The notes beneath the pieces are model-generated. The model worked only from the letters and a program-made list of their open reading frames with translations, searched no databases and was not told the origin of the DNA. Positions 52,374-61,753 of a stretch of DNA of 64,000 bases are shown one piece after another (within the stretch, counting starts at the first letter, position 1; every line of letters starts with the position of its first letter). The position numbers and the translations under genes are program-made. This DNA comes from Bacillus sp. Xin1 (GTDB lineage: Bacteria; Bacillota; Bacilli; Bacillales; Bacillaceae_G): assembly GCF_013314535.1 (NCBI RefSeq), contig NZ_JABUAE010000020.1:1-64000 (forward strand). The letters are read 5' to 3'.

Positions 52374-53499
52374 ATCTATATACTTTTAATTCCTTCTCTT
52401 TCACTTTAAGAAGAAGTCCCTTCTCTATCCAGCCTTCCACACCATCTTTTTTAATTAAATCATATCCCGTACAGCTATCATCAATAAGCGAAACAATATC
52501 ACCTTTCCTTACACTGATTTGCGCACAAGAAATATCCGTTTTAACAGTATAATTTGCTGCTTCATTTTGCTTTATATATTCATTTTTAACATATAAGCGT
52601 TTCTTTGTTTCTAGTTGTTTACATATTGTAAAATCACCATTTGTTTCAACTGGTACAATATGATAATACGGATACGTGACTCCGCCTTGCATCATTAGTT
52701 CTGCATCAAAATCTGCTAATATTTCATATTGCGGAAAATGATCTACATATGCATATGAAAACACATCTTTAGAAATTGATCTATGAATAATAAATGCATT
52801 TAATTGACCCGCTTCTTTAATCGTATTACCGCCATCAATCGCAATTATTTTCTTATTTTCATCAATAACTGGATTATTAGATGGTGCCTCTTCAGAATAA
52901 TTGACAACAGGCCAATGCCCAACTATTACATACTTATTTGCACGATGTGATTTAGTAAAAAACTCCGGCATTGCAATCGCATTTTTCCGTTCGGTCTTCT
53001 TCCAATCTTCTATATCTTCAAGTCCTGCGTGTACAAAAATATAGTCATCTGTTTCAATAACAGTCGGCAATTCTGTAAGCCACTTTATTTCTATTGAAAA
53101 ATGACTCGTTAATATATCTTTTACCTCACGAATATCCGTCTCTTCGTTAATATGAAAGCCTAATTGATCAAGCCATTCATTAAATATAGAATGCTTTCTC
53201 GTACATAAATAGTTTATTAACCCAGGATTTTCATTTAAGAGAGCATCAACTAAGGCTTCACAATTCCCTTCAATAACATGTACGTTTGGATTATGAGCTT
53301 CAAGTTCCCTAACATAGTTTACAACACCTATACTATTGCTTCCTTTTTCACAAAGATCACCATTAATGATTAAATAATCCTCTAGACTAAAATTAACTTT
53401 GCTTAATAATTTTTTTAAAAGTTCTAATTCTCCATGAATATCAGAAATAACAATAACTCTTCCCTCATTTGGAATAGATATTTTTTTAATTTTATCCAC
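52372..53499 (-). CDS. PPP-type metallophosphatase with SH3-like tail
   Basis: 375 residues. Metal motifs of serine/threonine-type phosphatases: SDIHGE (GDxHG), GDLCEKG (GDxxDRG-like), EGNCE in place of GNHE, and VGHWP (GH). The C-terminal 100 residues include a small beta domain (VRKGDIVSLIDDSCTGYDLI, WIEKGLLLKV), SH3-like. AAGGGG spacing makes GTG 53499 the start rather than ATG 53520. The His-to-Cys change in GNHE could lower activity. Confidence 0.82.
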   Translation of the reverse strand: MDKIKKISIPNEGRVIVISDIHGELELLKKLLSKVNFSLEDYLIINGDLCEKGSNSIGVVNYVRELEAHNPNVHVIEGNCEALVDALLNENPGLINYLCTRKHSIFNEWLDQLGFHINEETDIREVKDILTSHFSIEIKWLTELPTVIETDDYIFVHAGLEDIEDWKKTERKNAIAMPEFFTKSHRANKYVIVGHWPVVNYSEEAPSNNPVIDENKKIIAIDGGNTIKEAGQLNAFIIHRSISKDVFSYAYVDHFPQYEILADFDAELMMQGGVTYPYYHIVPVETNGDFTICKQLETKKRLYVKNEYIKQNEAANYTVKTDISCAQISVRKGDIVSLIDDSCTGYDLIKKDGVEGWIEKGLLLKVKEKELKVYR

Positions 53500-53621
53500 T
53501 ATAGACGCCCCTTCTATCATTTACAACTTTCTACATATTTAATTATTCCGTTATCATTTCATAAAAACTATTCGACAAAATACCTTACCGTACCTTTTTT
53601 ACAAATTATTTCTGCTATAAC

Positions 53622-53672
53622 AAAAAAATAGTAGATTCTATATCTTATTACATTTAGAATCTACTATTTCCT
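53622..53672 (-). terminator. Terminator after GNAT gene
   Basis: AAATAGTAGATTCT/AGAATCTACTATTT with a T-run on the minus strand. Confidence 0.8.
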
Positions 53673-53678
53673 TCTCTA

Positions 53679-54101
53679 TTATAACTCTTTATGAAAAGAA
53701 TAGCTTACCTTATCATAACCTTCTCTCTCATAAAAACGGTGAGCATCTATACGCGAAAAAGCTGATGTCAGAGTAATACAAGTACAACCCTGTTCTTTTC
53801 CCCATTTTTCTATATATGATAGTAATTCTTCACCATACCCTTTCGACCGATGCGCCTCTGCTGTTACAAGATCATATACAAAAACGTGTTTCTTGTTATA
53901 AAAGTTCGTACAGACTGCTACACCAGCAAGGCTAACTGCTTCACTATCTTCATTACATAAAGAAAACAGTTGGTAATTTTCTTCTTTCATCTGACGAAAT
54001 AAAGATTGGACTTCCTCTTTTGTAAGTACAGTTCGTAATTGTTGCAAAACGGGTAATACCTCATCTAGTTGTTCTTCTGTTTTTATTTCCTTAACATTCA
54101 T
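53679..54101 (-). CDS. GNAT family N-acetyltransferase
   Basis: 140 residues, compact GNAT: VYDLVTAEAHRSKGYGEELLSYI (acetyl-CoA site), CITLTSAFSRIDAHRFYEREGY. Divergent from the MocR regulator gene, which may control it. Substrate unknown. Confidence 0.92.
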   Translation of the reverse strand: MNVKEIKTEEQLDEVLPVLQQLRTVLTKEEVQSLFRQMKEENYQLFSLCNEDSEAVSLAGVAVCTNFYNKKHVFVYDLVTAEAHRSKGYGEELLSYIEKWGKEQGCTCITLTSAFSRIDAHRFYEREGYDKVSYSFHKEL

Positions 54102-54231
54102 CAGTAATCTCTCCTAACTATTTATAAAATTTTCTAAATGTTATATCATTAATATAAATAAAGACTGCCCTTCTCTTAAGTGACAGTTTAATTCTTTTTT
54201 ATAAGGCCAGTTTTAAAGGAGAACCTATACA

Positions 54232-55659
54232 ATGGATTTAATCATTCCACTGCAATTAGAAAGTCAAACACCTATGTATATACAAATTTATAATTACATG
54301 AAACAAGAAATCTTAAAGGGAACGCTCCCTGCCGGAACACGTCTCCCTTCTCACCGAAATTTAGCACTACAACTTGGTATTAGTCGCATTACAGTCGAAT
54401 CAGCTTATCAGCAGTTGTCCGCAGAAGGCTATGTGGAGAGTAAACCAAAGCGCGGTATATTTGTTGTTGAAGTTGAAGTTGATGTAGATGTTATTTCAAA
54501 TAATCAACAAGCTCCATCTTGTCAAGTTGAAAAAGCACAAAAAAACACGCTCTATTTTGATTGTAGCCAGGGAAATATCGATCAATCAGCCTTTCCACTC
54601 TCAAATTGGAAAAGAGTGCTACAAGAATGTTTACTCCAATATGAAAACGACTTATTTACAAAAGAAGACCCACAAGGAGAACAAATACTCCGCACTCACA
54701 TTGCAAAATATTTGTATCACGCTCGCGGGGTTCACTGCACACCTAACCAAGTTATTATTGGCGCTGGTACCCAGCCCCTTCTTTGGCTACTAATTCAATT
54801 ACTTGGAAAGCAAAAATCATACGCCATAGAAAATCCTGGTTTTCACCGCGTAAAAGCTATTATTGAAAGCTGTGGCCTTCCTATTCACCCGGTTCCATTA
54901 GATGAGAATGGAATGAACATTTCATCTCTTAATAATTGCAATGCGAACGTTGCTTACGTTACCCCTTCTCATCAATTCCCATATGGTATGATTATGCCTT
55001 TATCGAGACGACTTGAGTTATTAAAATGGGCTAATAATCGCTCAGGCTATATTATTGAAGACGATTATGACGGAGAATTCCGCTACGTCGGAAAACCCAT
55101 CCCCTCACTGCAAGGACTTGATACAAATGAACGTGTGATTTACATGGGAACTTTTTCAAAGTCATTTTTACCTTCCTTAAGAATGGGTTATATCGTTCTT
55201 CCTAATCATCTTTTGGAAGTTTATAAAAACTTAGGGGGTATTTTTAAACAAACTGTTTCAAAAATACAACAGCTTGCTCTTGCTAACTTTATTCAAAAAG
55301 GAAATTGGGATCGGCACTTAAACCGCGTTCGTACATTATATAAGAAAAAGCATCATAGATTAGTGAAATCACTTATGAACCAAATGGGCACAAATGTCGA
55401 TATACTTGGAGATCAATCTGGGCTTCACATTGTGCTCCATGTTCATAACGGTATGAGCGAACGAGAACTCATTCAATCAGCTGCTGAAAAACATGTAAAA
55501 CTTTACCCTCTATCCATATACGATTCAATAAACAACTTACAAAAAGAAGCTTATGTATTACTAGGCTTTGGAGGGATACCAATCGATGCAATCGAAACTG
55601 TTGTAACATTATTAAAAGAAGCTTGGTTTACTAAAAAAAGCTGCTCCTCGCAAAAATAA
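54232..55659 (+). CDS. MocR/PdxR-type GntR-aminotransferase regulator
   Basis: 475 residues. GntR winged helix (1-75, PAGTRLPSHRNLALQLGISRITVESAYQQL) joined to a fold-type I aminotransferase domain with DDYDGEFRY and PLP lysine in GTFSKSFLPSLRMGY (about residue 309). Such proteins use PLP or an amino acid as effector. Divergent from a GNAT gene; PdxR-type control of pyridoxine genes is possible but no pdx gene is nearby. Confidence 0.92.
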   Translation: MDLIIPLQLESQTPMYIQIYNYMKQEILKGTLPAGTRLPSHRNLALQLGISRITVESAYQQLSAEGYVESKPKRGIFVVEVEVDVDVISNNQQAPSCQVEKAQKNTLYFDCSQGNIDQSAFPLSNWKRVLQECLLQYENDLFTKEDPQGEQILRTHIAKYLYHARGVHCTPNQVIIGAGTQPLLWLLIQLLGKQKSYAIENPGFHRVKAIIESCGLPIHPVPLDENGMNISSLNNCNANVAYVTPSHQFPYGMIMPLSRRLELLKWANNRSGYIIEDDYDGEFRYVGKPIPSLQGLDTNERVIYMGTFSKSFLPSLRMGYIVLPNHLLEVYKNLGGIFKQTVSKIQQLALANFIQKGNWDRHLNRVRTLYKKKHHRLVKSLMNQMGTNVDILGDQSGLHIVLHVHNGMSERELIQSAAEKHVKLYPLSIYDSINNLQKEAYVLLGFGGIPIDAIETVVTLLKEAWFTKKSCSSQK

Positions 55660-55681
55660 TTGCAAGGAGCAGCTTTTTTAT
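55634..55681. terminator. Bidirectional terminator
   Basis: AAAAAGCTGCTCCT/AGGAGCAGCTTTTTT stem between convergent genes. Confidence 0.9.
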
Positions 55682-55683
55682 GT

Positions 55684-56541
55684 CTAATCATTTGATGGTT
55701 GCCCTGAACGCGATGACATCCCTGGGCGTTTCACACCAGTTGTTTCGGTTGAATAAGAAGCTTCAATTATGGCACTTGAATCTACAGAGAGAACGAGATC
55801 TTTCATCTTTGGATAAATAAAACGGTTTGTAATACAATAGATAATTCTCTGGTGCTCTCCTAAAAAACCACCTTCTCCATGTAGATACGTAACAGAAAGT
55901 TGTAACTCCTTCATAAGAAGTTCACCAATTTCTTTATTTTTACTCGAAATAATCATGACACTCTTGCCTTGATTAATGCCATCTAATATGAAATCTATCA
56001 TTTTCGTAACAATGTAGAAAATTGCGAGTGAGAACATCGCTTGCTCAATTGAAAACAAAATAGCGACAAATACAAAAATAACAGCATTTACAGCAAGTAA
56101 AAATGTACTAATCGGCACTTTAAAATGTTTGTTCATCCAGACCGCTAACATTTCTGACCCGTCAATTGCACCGCCCATCTTTACAACAATCCCAACACCA
56201 ATTCCAAATAATACTCCTCCATACAATACAATTAGTAATTCAGACGTTGTAATCGCTGGAAATGGCTTCAAATAAATTAATCCGAGAGTTGTTACAACAT
56301 TTGCATAAGACGTACGAATAAAGAATTTTTTCCCCATTACTTTTGCAGTAAATAATAAAATAGGAATGTTAAGTCCTAAAAACACACCGTACAGCGGCAA
56401 TCCAGCAACTTTATTTGCCATAATAGAGATAGCTGTTACCCCACCGTCTACTAGTCCATTGGGTGCCAAAATCAACTCCAATGAGCCAGCTACAATAATC
56501 GATCCAATTGTTAATAACACATATTCAAATATTTTTTTCAT
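55684..56541 (-). CDS. YitT family membrane protein
   Basis: 285 residues: five to six transmembrane helices over the first 190 residues, with LAPNGLVDGGVTAISI and GGAIDGSEMLA of the YitT family, then a cytosolic DUF2179 domain (GKSVMIISSKNKEIGELLM, LHGEGGFLGEHQRIIYCITNR). Transport function proposed for the family but not known. Confidence 0.92.
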   Translation of the reverse strand: MKKIFEYVLLTIGSIIVAGSLELILAPNGLVDGGVTAISIMANKVAGLPLYGVFLGLNIPILLFTAKVMGKKFFIRTSYANVVTTLGLIYLKPFPAITTSELLIVLYGGVLFGIGVGIVVKMGGAIDGSEMLAVWMNKHFKVPISTFLLAVNAVIFVFVAILFSIEQAMFSLAIFYIVTKMIDFILDGINQGKSVMIISSKNKEIGELLMKELQLSVTYLHGEGGFLGEHQRIIYCITNRFIYPKMKDLVLSVDSSAIIEASYSTETTGVKRPGMSSRSGQPSND

Positions 56542-56718
56542 TGATTACCCCCAAAACAAATATATTTTCTTAGTATTATCATACCGAAAATTCTCTATTT
56601 TTACAAAGAAACGGCTATATTTACACAAATCTGACACTTTTTTGGGAATTTTTATATATTCTATTTTTAAATCATATATAATCATTTTATCGAACCTTTA
56701 GAAAAAAGGAGTTTTTTT

Positions 56719-57594
56719 ATGCTACAAAAGTTATTCGACTCTCCTATCTTATCTGTAGACACATTACACCCAGGTTATGAAAATCATGCAAGTGACGTCT
56801 GGCTGGTAAAAACAGAAACAGAAGAAGTCATCGTTCGATCTTCTAAGATGAAAACTGAGCCAAACAATGATTTTTGGTGGGGATGTAAACACCTATTTGG
56901 AATTGATCCAAGAAATGTGCATACGCTAGAAACGATACATAAACAACTGCAACAGTATACAACGCTACCGATTCCAACAGTATTACGAAAACATAGGTTA
57001 GAGCGAGAATATGTCGTCGTTAAGAAGTTAGATGGTCAAGTACTCGAATCATTTATTGGACAACCCGACTCTATATTATATTGTCTTGGAAAAGGATTAG
57101 CACAAATCCACCAGTATAAAACTACTTATATCGGGAATCCGTCTGGAACTTTTCAAATTCCGCTTCATAAATTTCACCAACATATAACAGACGTAAGTAA
57201 ACAACTTGTAACTATGTTTTACTCTAATCATTCTAAAATAAATGACTCATTCGAAGTTTTTCAATCACAACTTTATGCGCTACCGGCACCAAAAGAAACG
57301 ACTCTTATTTTAATTAATATGGACCCAACTCAATTTTTAACAGATGGTATAGAGATTACTGGATTAGTAGATACTGAGGCTTACGTGGTTGCACCAAGAG
57401 AACTTGATTTTATCGGATTAGAATATATATTTACAGAAAAGGAGGCTAACGCTTTCCGGAAAGGTTACGAGACAATTATGCCTATCCCTAATTTAGTACA
57501 ATGCAGAGCACCGTACCGATATTTATATCGATTATTATCCGTTCAAGGAAATGTGGACTTAGAGGAATGGTTACAACACCCTGCCTTTTTCTAA
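56719..57594 (+). CDS. Phosphotransferase-family (APH-like kinase fold) protein
   Basis: 291 residues. Kinase-like blocks: VWLVKTETEEVIVRSSKMK (Lys region), VKKLDGQVLESFIG hinge, LGKGLAQIH, then LILINMDPTQFLT (replaces HxDxxxxN) and GLVDTEAYVVAPRELD (DFG-like Asp). The catalytic-loop Asp pattern NMDPTQF is off the usual HGDLHPGN, so activity is uncertain. Similar Bacillus proteins are called aminoglycoside phosphotransferase-like, without proven drug resistance. Confidence 0.72.
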   Translation: MLQKLFDSPILSVDTLHPGYENHASDVWLVKTETEEVIVRSSKMKTEPNNDFWWGCKHLFGIDPRNVHTLETIHKQLQQYTTLPIPTVLRKHRLEREYVVVKKLDGQVLESFIGQPDSILYCLGKGLAQIHQYKTTYIGNPSGTFQIPLHKFHQHITDVSKQLVTMFYSNHSKINDSFEVFQSQLYALPAPKETTLILINMDPTQFLTDGIEITGLVDTEAYVVAPRELDFIGLEYIFTEKEANAFRKGYETIMPIPNLVQCRAPYRYLYRLLSVQGNVDLEEWLQHPAFF

Positions 57595-57617
57595 AATACT
57601 CTTAAGGAGATTACGAT

Positions 57618-57656
57618 ATGCAGATTCGAAAAAAAGAAAGGATTATCAATGACTAA
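57618..57656 (+). CDS. 12-codon leader peptide MQIRKKERIIND
   Basis: An AAGGAGATTACGAT site before ATG and a stop (TAA) that overlaps the ATG of the next small frame (ATGACTAA). It looks like a coupled leader; it may also be chance. Confidence 0.35.
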   Translation: MQIRKKERIIND

Positions 57657-57771
57657 AATTCATCATATTATGAATTCAGCTCATATTTGCAAACGAAATG
57701 ATGGCGTCGATTCCCCATCAGACTTATACGTCGATATTATTAAGAAGCGAAAAAAAACAGCTAAACATTGA
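57649..57771 (+). CDS. 40-codon small basic protein
   Basis: MTKIHHIMNSAHICKR start, basic end IIKKRKKTAKH. AAAGGA lies 8 nt upstream. Followed by a terminator. No family recognised. Confidence 0.4.
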   Translation: MTKIHHIMNSAHICKRNDGVDSPSDLYVDIIKKRKKTAKH

Positions 57772-57784
57772 TTTAATAGCAACA

Positions 57785-57821
57785 AAAAAGCTGAATCGAC
57801 GTAAAATGATTCAGCTCTTTC
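57785..57821. terminator. Bidirectional terminator before alr
   Basis: AGCTGAATC/GATTCAGCT stem, T-run on both strands; it closes the small ORFs and alr. Confidence 0.8.
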
Positions 57822-57822
57822 C

Positions 57823-59001
57823 TCAATTATTTTTTCTTAATATATTCACAACAGCAGTCGTTTCATCATTTTCTTTATATACGCGCGGAATTCTTCGATC
57901 TAACATACAAGTCACTTCATAGTTAATTGTCCCTAACATATCGGCGATTTCTTCTACAGGAATTTCTTCCTCACCTTGTTTACCGTAGAACACTACTTCA
58001 TCTCCTACATGTACAGGCATTGCGTTTGTAACATCTAACATTAACTGGTCCATACAAACGCGACCAAGAACTGGCACACGAACTCCATTAATTAACGCAT
58101 ATCCTTTATTAGACAATTGACGATTATATCCATCTGCATACCCAATCGGTACAGTGGCAATCCACTCTTCACCTGTTGTTACATACGTATTCCCGTAGCT
58201 CACACCACGATTTTTTTTCGCATGCTTAATATGTGCTACTCTTGACTTTAACGACAATGCCGGCTGCAATGATATAACAGTACGATCTACTTCTTTCGAA
58301 GGATACATGCCGTAAATCCCGATTCCAACGCGGACCATATTTTGAAATGGATTGTTAAGCTCCATTGATCCAGCGCTGTTGGAACTGTGGATATATGGTA
58401 GATGAATCCCCATTTCTTTTGCTGTAGTAACAGCTTTCTCAAATAAATTCGTTTGCATATTTGTGTATGTTTTATCTATTTCATCAGCTGTAGAATAATG
58501 TGTAAACACACCTTCCACTTTTATATGCTTCATATTTTTTAGTTCTTCCAAAAATGGTGTTACTTCTTCTTCCTGCAAACCAATACGGCTCATTCCTGTA
58601 TCAATTTTCACTTGAATATGTGCGTTCTTTTCCATTTCCTTAGCAATTTCATTGATACCTTTTAAATCTTCTATTCTATATACCGTCATCATAATATCAT
58701 ACTTAATGGCATCTTTAGCAGCATCTACTGGTGTATACCCTAAAATCAATATCGGCACAGATATTCCTGCTTCACGCAGTTCAATACCTTCATCTACAAA
58801 AGCAACAGCAAGTTGATTCACTCCCGCTTCAATTGCTGCTTTTGCAACCTCAACCGCCCCATGTCCATACGCATTTGCTTTTACAGCCGCCATCATTGCA
58901 ATATTTTTATCATTCACATGTTTTTTAAATTCTCTCACATTATATTTTACAGCATCTAAATTCACTTCAACAATTGTATCTCTTCCATATCTCAAACTCA
59001 T
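57823..59001 (-). CDS. alr: Alanine racemase
   Basis: 392 residues, family length. PLP lysine K41 in AAVKANAYGHG, Tyr region GIGIYGMYP, second-subunit PIGYADGYNRQLSN, GRVCMDQLMLDV. It interconverts L- and D-Ala for cell-wall peptidoglycan. The B. cereus group has two such genes; this one is monocistronic. Start context at 59001 lacks a strong ribosome site but matches family start. Confidence 0.95.
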   Translation of the reverse strand: MSLRYGRDTIVEVNLDAVKYNVREFKKHVNDKNIAMMAAVKANAYGHGAVEVAKAAIEAGVNQLAVAFVDEGIELREAGISVPILILGYTPVDAAKDAIKYDIMMTVYRIEDLKGINEIAKEMEKNAHIQVKIDTGMSRIGLQEEEVTPFLEELKNMKHIKVEGVFTHYSTADEIDKTYTNMQTNLFEKAVTTAKEMGIHLPYIHSSNSAGSMELNNPFQNMVRVGIGIYGMYPSKEVDRTVISLQPALSLKSRVAHIKHAKKNRGVSYGNTYVTTGEEWIATVPIGYADGYNRQLSNKGYALINGVRVPVLGRVCMDQLMLDVTNAMPVHVGDEVVFYGKQGEEEIPVEEIADMLGTINYEVTCMLDRRIPRVYKENDETTAVVNILRKNN

Positions 59002-59172
59002 CGGTCTAAACTCCTAACTCAATAATTGCTTTCCATTCTATTCTCGTTTTATATGACCTTTTACAATATAATACTTTTCATTTTTCTAGTCAAACTACTA
59101 GAATTTTCGGAATTTTGAGTATGATATAATACTCCTAAGACACCATTATATACGGATGTGGAGGGAATTACA

Positions 59173-59212
59173 ATATTTGTTCAAGCTACATTACATCAAC
59201 TTAAAGTTGCTG
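59173..59212 (+). pseudogene. 5' scrap of a lost gene (start codon ATA)
   Basis: GGAGGG lies at start-codon distance (8 nt) from ATA TTT GTT CAA GCT ACA, coding IFVQATLHQLKVAVK; it runs into the HAD fragment. It resembles the start of DUF6933-type small proteins (weak memory). Confidence 0.35.
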
Positions 59213-59593
59213 TTAAGTCTCTATTAATGCTTTCATTACCCGTTCATCATTAGAAGCCATGCCATTCATTGTAAATTCCTCTGTAAAATAAGAAACACCA
59301 TGACCATTTAACTCAACAAAAGTTGTGATATCATGAACTATTTCTCTCGAAAGCACTGATTTATGTATAACTGTATCATTACATTTTATATGTGCACCAT
59401 TCGTAGAAATAAACGTTTCAACACCTAACTCTTTAAATTCTAAGCATAAATTGTAAGGTCTTCCTGTTGTAACTACTACTTTAATACCTTTATCAATCAC
59501 TCTCCGTATAGCTTCTTTCGTACTTGCATGCATACTTCTATCAATTTCACTTAATAAAGTGCCATCAACATCAAAAAAGACAACTTTATACAT
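59213..59593 (-). pseudogene. HAD-superfamily (Cof-type) phosphatase, 3' half missing
   Basis: 126 residues: motif I DVDGTLL, motif II TTGRP, then cap region, ending at residue 126 where full Cof-like enzymes reach about 250-270. Lys and GDxxND motifs III and IV are lost. The cut coincides with the start of the plus-strand scrap, marking a deletion joint at about 59213. Confidence 0.82.
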
Positions 59594-59667
59594 ATTATCT
59601 CTTCTCTCCCATTAACAAATTTCTTTATACTAATACGATTGTAAATATAATTTTCTATCATATCAAA

Positions 59668-59712
59668 ATAAAAAAGCAATTCTTCATTTATCATAAAGAA
59701 TTGCTTTTATTC
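59668..59712. terminator. Terminator after tautomerase gene
   Basis: AAAAGCAATTCTT/AAGAATTGCTTTT stem, T-rich on the minus strand side. Confidence 0.8.
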
Positions 59713-59719
59713 ACAAACA

Positions 59720-59914
59720 CTATTTTTCTTCCACACTACCTTTCGCCTTTCCTCCAACACCCCAATGGGAACCCGGAATCTCATTTACTAGTACACGTAC
59801 ACGCTCAGCATCCACATCTAAACTCTTTGCAACTGCATCTGTAACATTCGAAATGAGATTTTGAATCTGCTGCTGCTTTCTACCTTCAATAACTTGAATT
59901 TGTACAATTGGCAT
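59720..59914 (-). CDS. 4-oxalocrotonate tautomerase family enzyme
   Basis: 64 codons; after Met removal the catalytic Pro1 is exposed (PIVQIQVIEGR, with Arg11), Arg39 lies in ERVRV, and position 50 is Trp where most have Phe. It interconverts enol and keto 2-oxo-acid isomers in the meta-cleavage branch. Last gene of the operon; GAGAG precedes ATG 59914, so the two-codon longer frame is not used. Confidence 0.9.
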   Translation of the reverse strand: MPIVQIQVIEGRKQQQIQNLISNVTDAVAKSLDVDAERVRVLVNEIPGSHWGVGGKAKGSVEEK

Positions 59915-59935
59915 ACTCATCTCTCACTTTACTAT

Positions 59936-60724
59936 CTATTCACAAAACATTGATACGCTACCTAAACCTTCAAACTGCGCAAAAATAGCGTCACCAGTTT
60001 TAAAAACAATTGCTTCAGATAACGCCCCGCTTAGTACAATATCCCCTTTTTTCAATCCTTCATTTTGTAATCCAAGCTTATTTACCGCCCAAGCAATTGC
60101 AGTCGCTGGATGCCCAAGCACAGCTGCTCCTGTTCCAGTTGTAGCCACTTTACCGTTTTTCGACATAACCATTCCAATATTAGCTAAGTCTATTTCCTTA
60201 GCATCCATCCATTTACTCCCCAATAAAAACTTTGAAGATGAACAATTATCCGCGATTACATCAGGCAACGTAAATTTAAAATTCAAATAACGACTATCAA
60301 TAATTTCCAAAGCTGGTGTAATATATTTCGTTGCCTTTAATACGTCATCCGCTGTAACGTTAGTGCCTTGTAAATCCTCTCCCATTAAAAAAGCAATCTC
60401 TGGTTCTACTTTTGGATGAATCAATGTTTCATACTGCACTGGTTCCCATTCAAACGCTAACATATCATGTAATAAATAACCGTAAATCGCTTCTTCAATC
60501 CCCATCATTTGTTGTTTTGCTTTACTCGTTAACCCAAGCTTTACACCAACTCGTTTGGATCCCTCTTTTATCTTTTGTTCGATTAATCGTTTTTGTAATA
60601 TGTAAGCATCTTCCACTGTTAAATCCGGATGCTGATCCGTTACCTTTACCACTTCTTTTCGTTCTCTCTCTGCCCGAAGTAAATATTCAATAATCTCTGA
60701 ATCTGCGCCTTTAACTAAAGCCAT
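59936..60724 (-). CDS. 2-oxopent-4-enoate hydratase/4-oxalocrotonate decarboxylase family (1)
   Basis: 262 residues of the fumarylacetoacetase-like hydratase/decarboxylase family. DAYILQKRLIEQKIKEGSKRVGVKLGLTS at the start, VEPEIAFLMGED metal region, LEIIDSRYLNFKF. Mg-dependent. With the paralog at 62672-63451, one should be the decarboxylase and the other the hydratase; position next to the tautomerase suggests decarboxylase here, an inference. Confidence 0.85.
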   Translation of the reverse strand: MALVKGADSEIIEYLLRAERERKEVVKVTDQHPDLTVEDAYILQKRLIEQKIKEGSKRVGVKLGLTSKAKQQMMGIEEAIYGYLLHDMLAFEWEPVQYETLIHPKVEPEIAFLMGEDLQGTNVTADDVLKATKYITPALEIIDSRYLNFKFTLPDVIADNCSSSKFLLGSKWMDAKEIDLANIGMVMSKNGKVATTGTGAAVLGHPATAIAWAVNKLGLQNEGLKKGDIVLSGALSEAIVFKTGDAIFAQFEGLGSVSMFCE

Positions 60725-60727
60725 ATT

Positions 60728-61753
60728 TTACACCCCCGTTTTTATCTTCACTAATTCAGCTGCTACATCTAAAATCATATCTTCTTGCCCACCAACTACT
60801 TTTCGTCTGCCAAGTTCTATTAAAATATCACGAGCATCTACACCAAATTTACGAGCAGCTCTCTCGGCATGTAGTAAAAAGCTTGAATAGACACCGGCAT
60901 ATCCCATGACAAGACTACCTTTTTGGATTTCTTGTGGTCCTGGCAACAGCGGAGCAACAATATCTTCTGCCAAGTCCATCATTTTATATAAATCTATATC
61001 TGGCTTATACCCCATGCGATCCAGTACAGCTAACAATACCTCTGTTTGTGCATTCCCAGCTCCAGCTCCAAGACAGCGAACACTTCCATCAATACGAGTT
61101 GCTCCTTCTTCAATTGCAGCAATTGTATTTGCTACTGCAACAGAAAGATTATTATGACCATGAAAGCCAATTTCAATATTTAAAGATTGGCGCAGTGCAT
61201 GAATTCGTTCTCTTACTTCATGCGGTAATAAAGCGCCAGCTGAATCTGTTACATAAACAGCTTGTGCTCCATAGCTTTCCATAAGCCTTGCTTGTTCTAC
61301 TAATTTCTCAACTGGTGCCGAATGCGCCATCATTAAAAAGCCACACACTTCCATACCTAACTCCCGAGCAAAATGAATATGTTGTGCAGAAACATCCGCT
61401 TCCGTTACATGAGTTGCTACACGAACAAGCCTTGCTCCAACGCTTTCTGCTTGTTTTAATTCATGGATAGTACCAATACCAGGAATTAGTAAGACAGCTA
61501 CCTTTGCCTGTTTACATTCTTCCACTGCCGCTTCAATGAGTTTCATTTCATCTACTAACGATCTTCCATATTGCAGCGTAGAACCACCTAATCCATCTCC
61601 ATGACTGACTTCAATATAATGCATACCAGCCTTATCTAACGAACCAGCTACAGACCTAACTTGTTCCTCAGTAAATTGGTGCCTCATTACATGACTTCCA
61701 TCACGCAAACAAACTTCCGTTATTTTAATTGGCATATCACTATTTCGTTTCAT
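60728..61753 (-). CDS. 4-hydroxy-2-oxovalerate aldolase
   Basis: 341 residues, TIM-barrel HMG-like aldolase: [38 protein letters not shown] metal histidines, and [16 protein letters not shown]. Splits 4-hydroxy-2-oxovalerate to pyruvate and acetaldehyde. It overlaps the dehydrogenase gene by 14 bp, as expected for the channelled DmpG/DmpF complex. Confidence 0.95.
   Translation of the reverse strand: MKRNSDMPIKITEVCLRDGSHVMRHQFTEEQVRSVAGSLDKAGMHYIEVSHGDGLGGSTLQYGRSLVDEMKLIEAAVEECKQAKVAVLLIPGIGTIHELKQAESVGARLVRVATHVTEADVSAQHIHFARELGMEVCGFLMMAHSAPVEKLVEQARLMESYGAQAVYVTDSAGALLPHEVRERIHALRQSLNIEIGFHGHNNLSVAVANTIAAIEEGATRIDGSVRCLGAGAGNAQTEVLLAVLDRMGYKPDIDLYKMMDLAEDIVAPLLPGPQEIQKGSLVMGYAGVYSSFLLHAERAARKFGVDARDILIELGRRKVVGGQEDMILDVAAELVKIKTGV

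Noticed and set aside
57823-59001. Drug-resistance island from kinase-like gene plus alr
   Set aside because: The kinase-fold protein has an atypical catalytic loop and no mobility genes are near; nothing supports acquired resistance.
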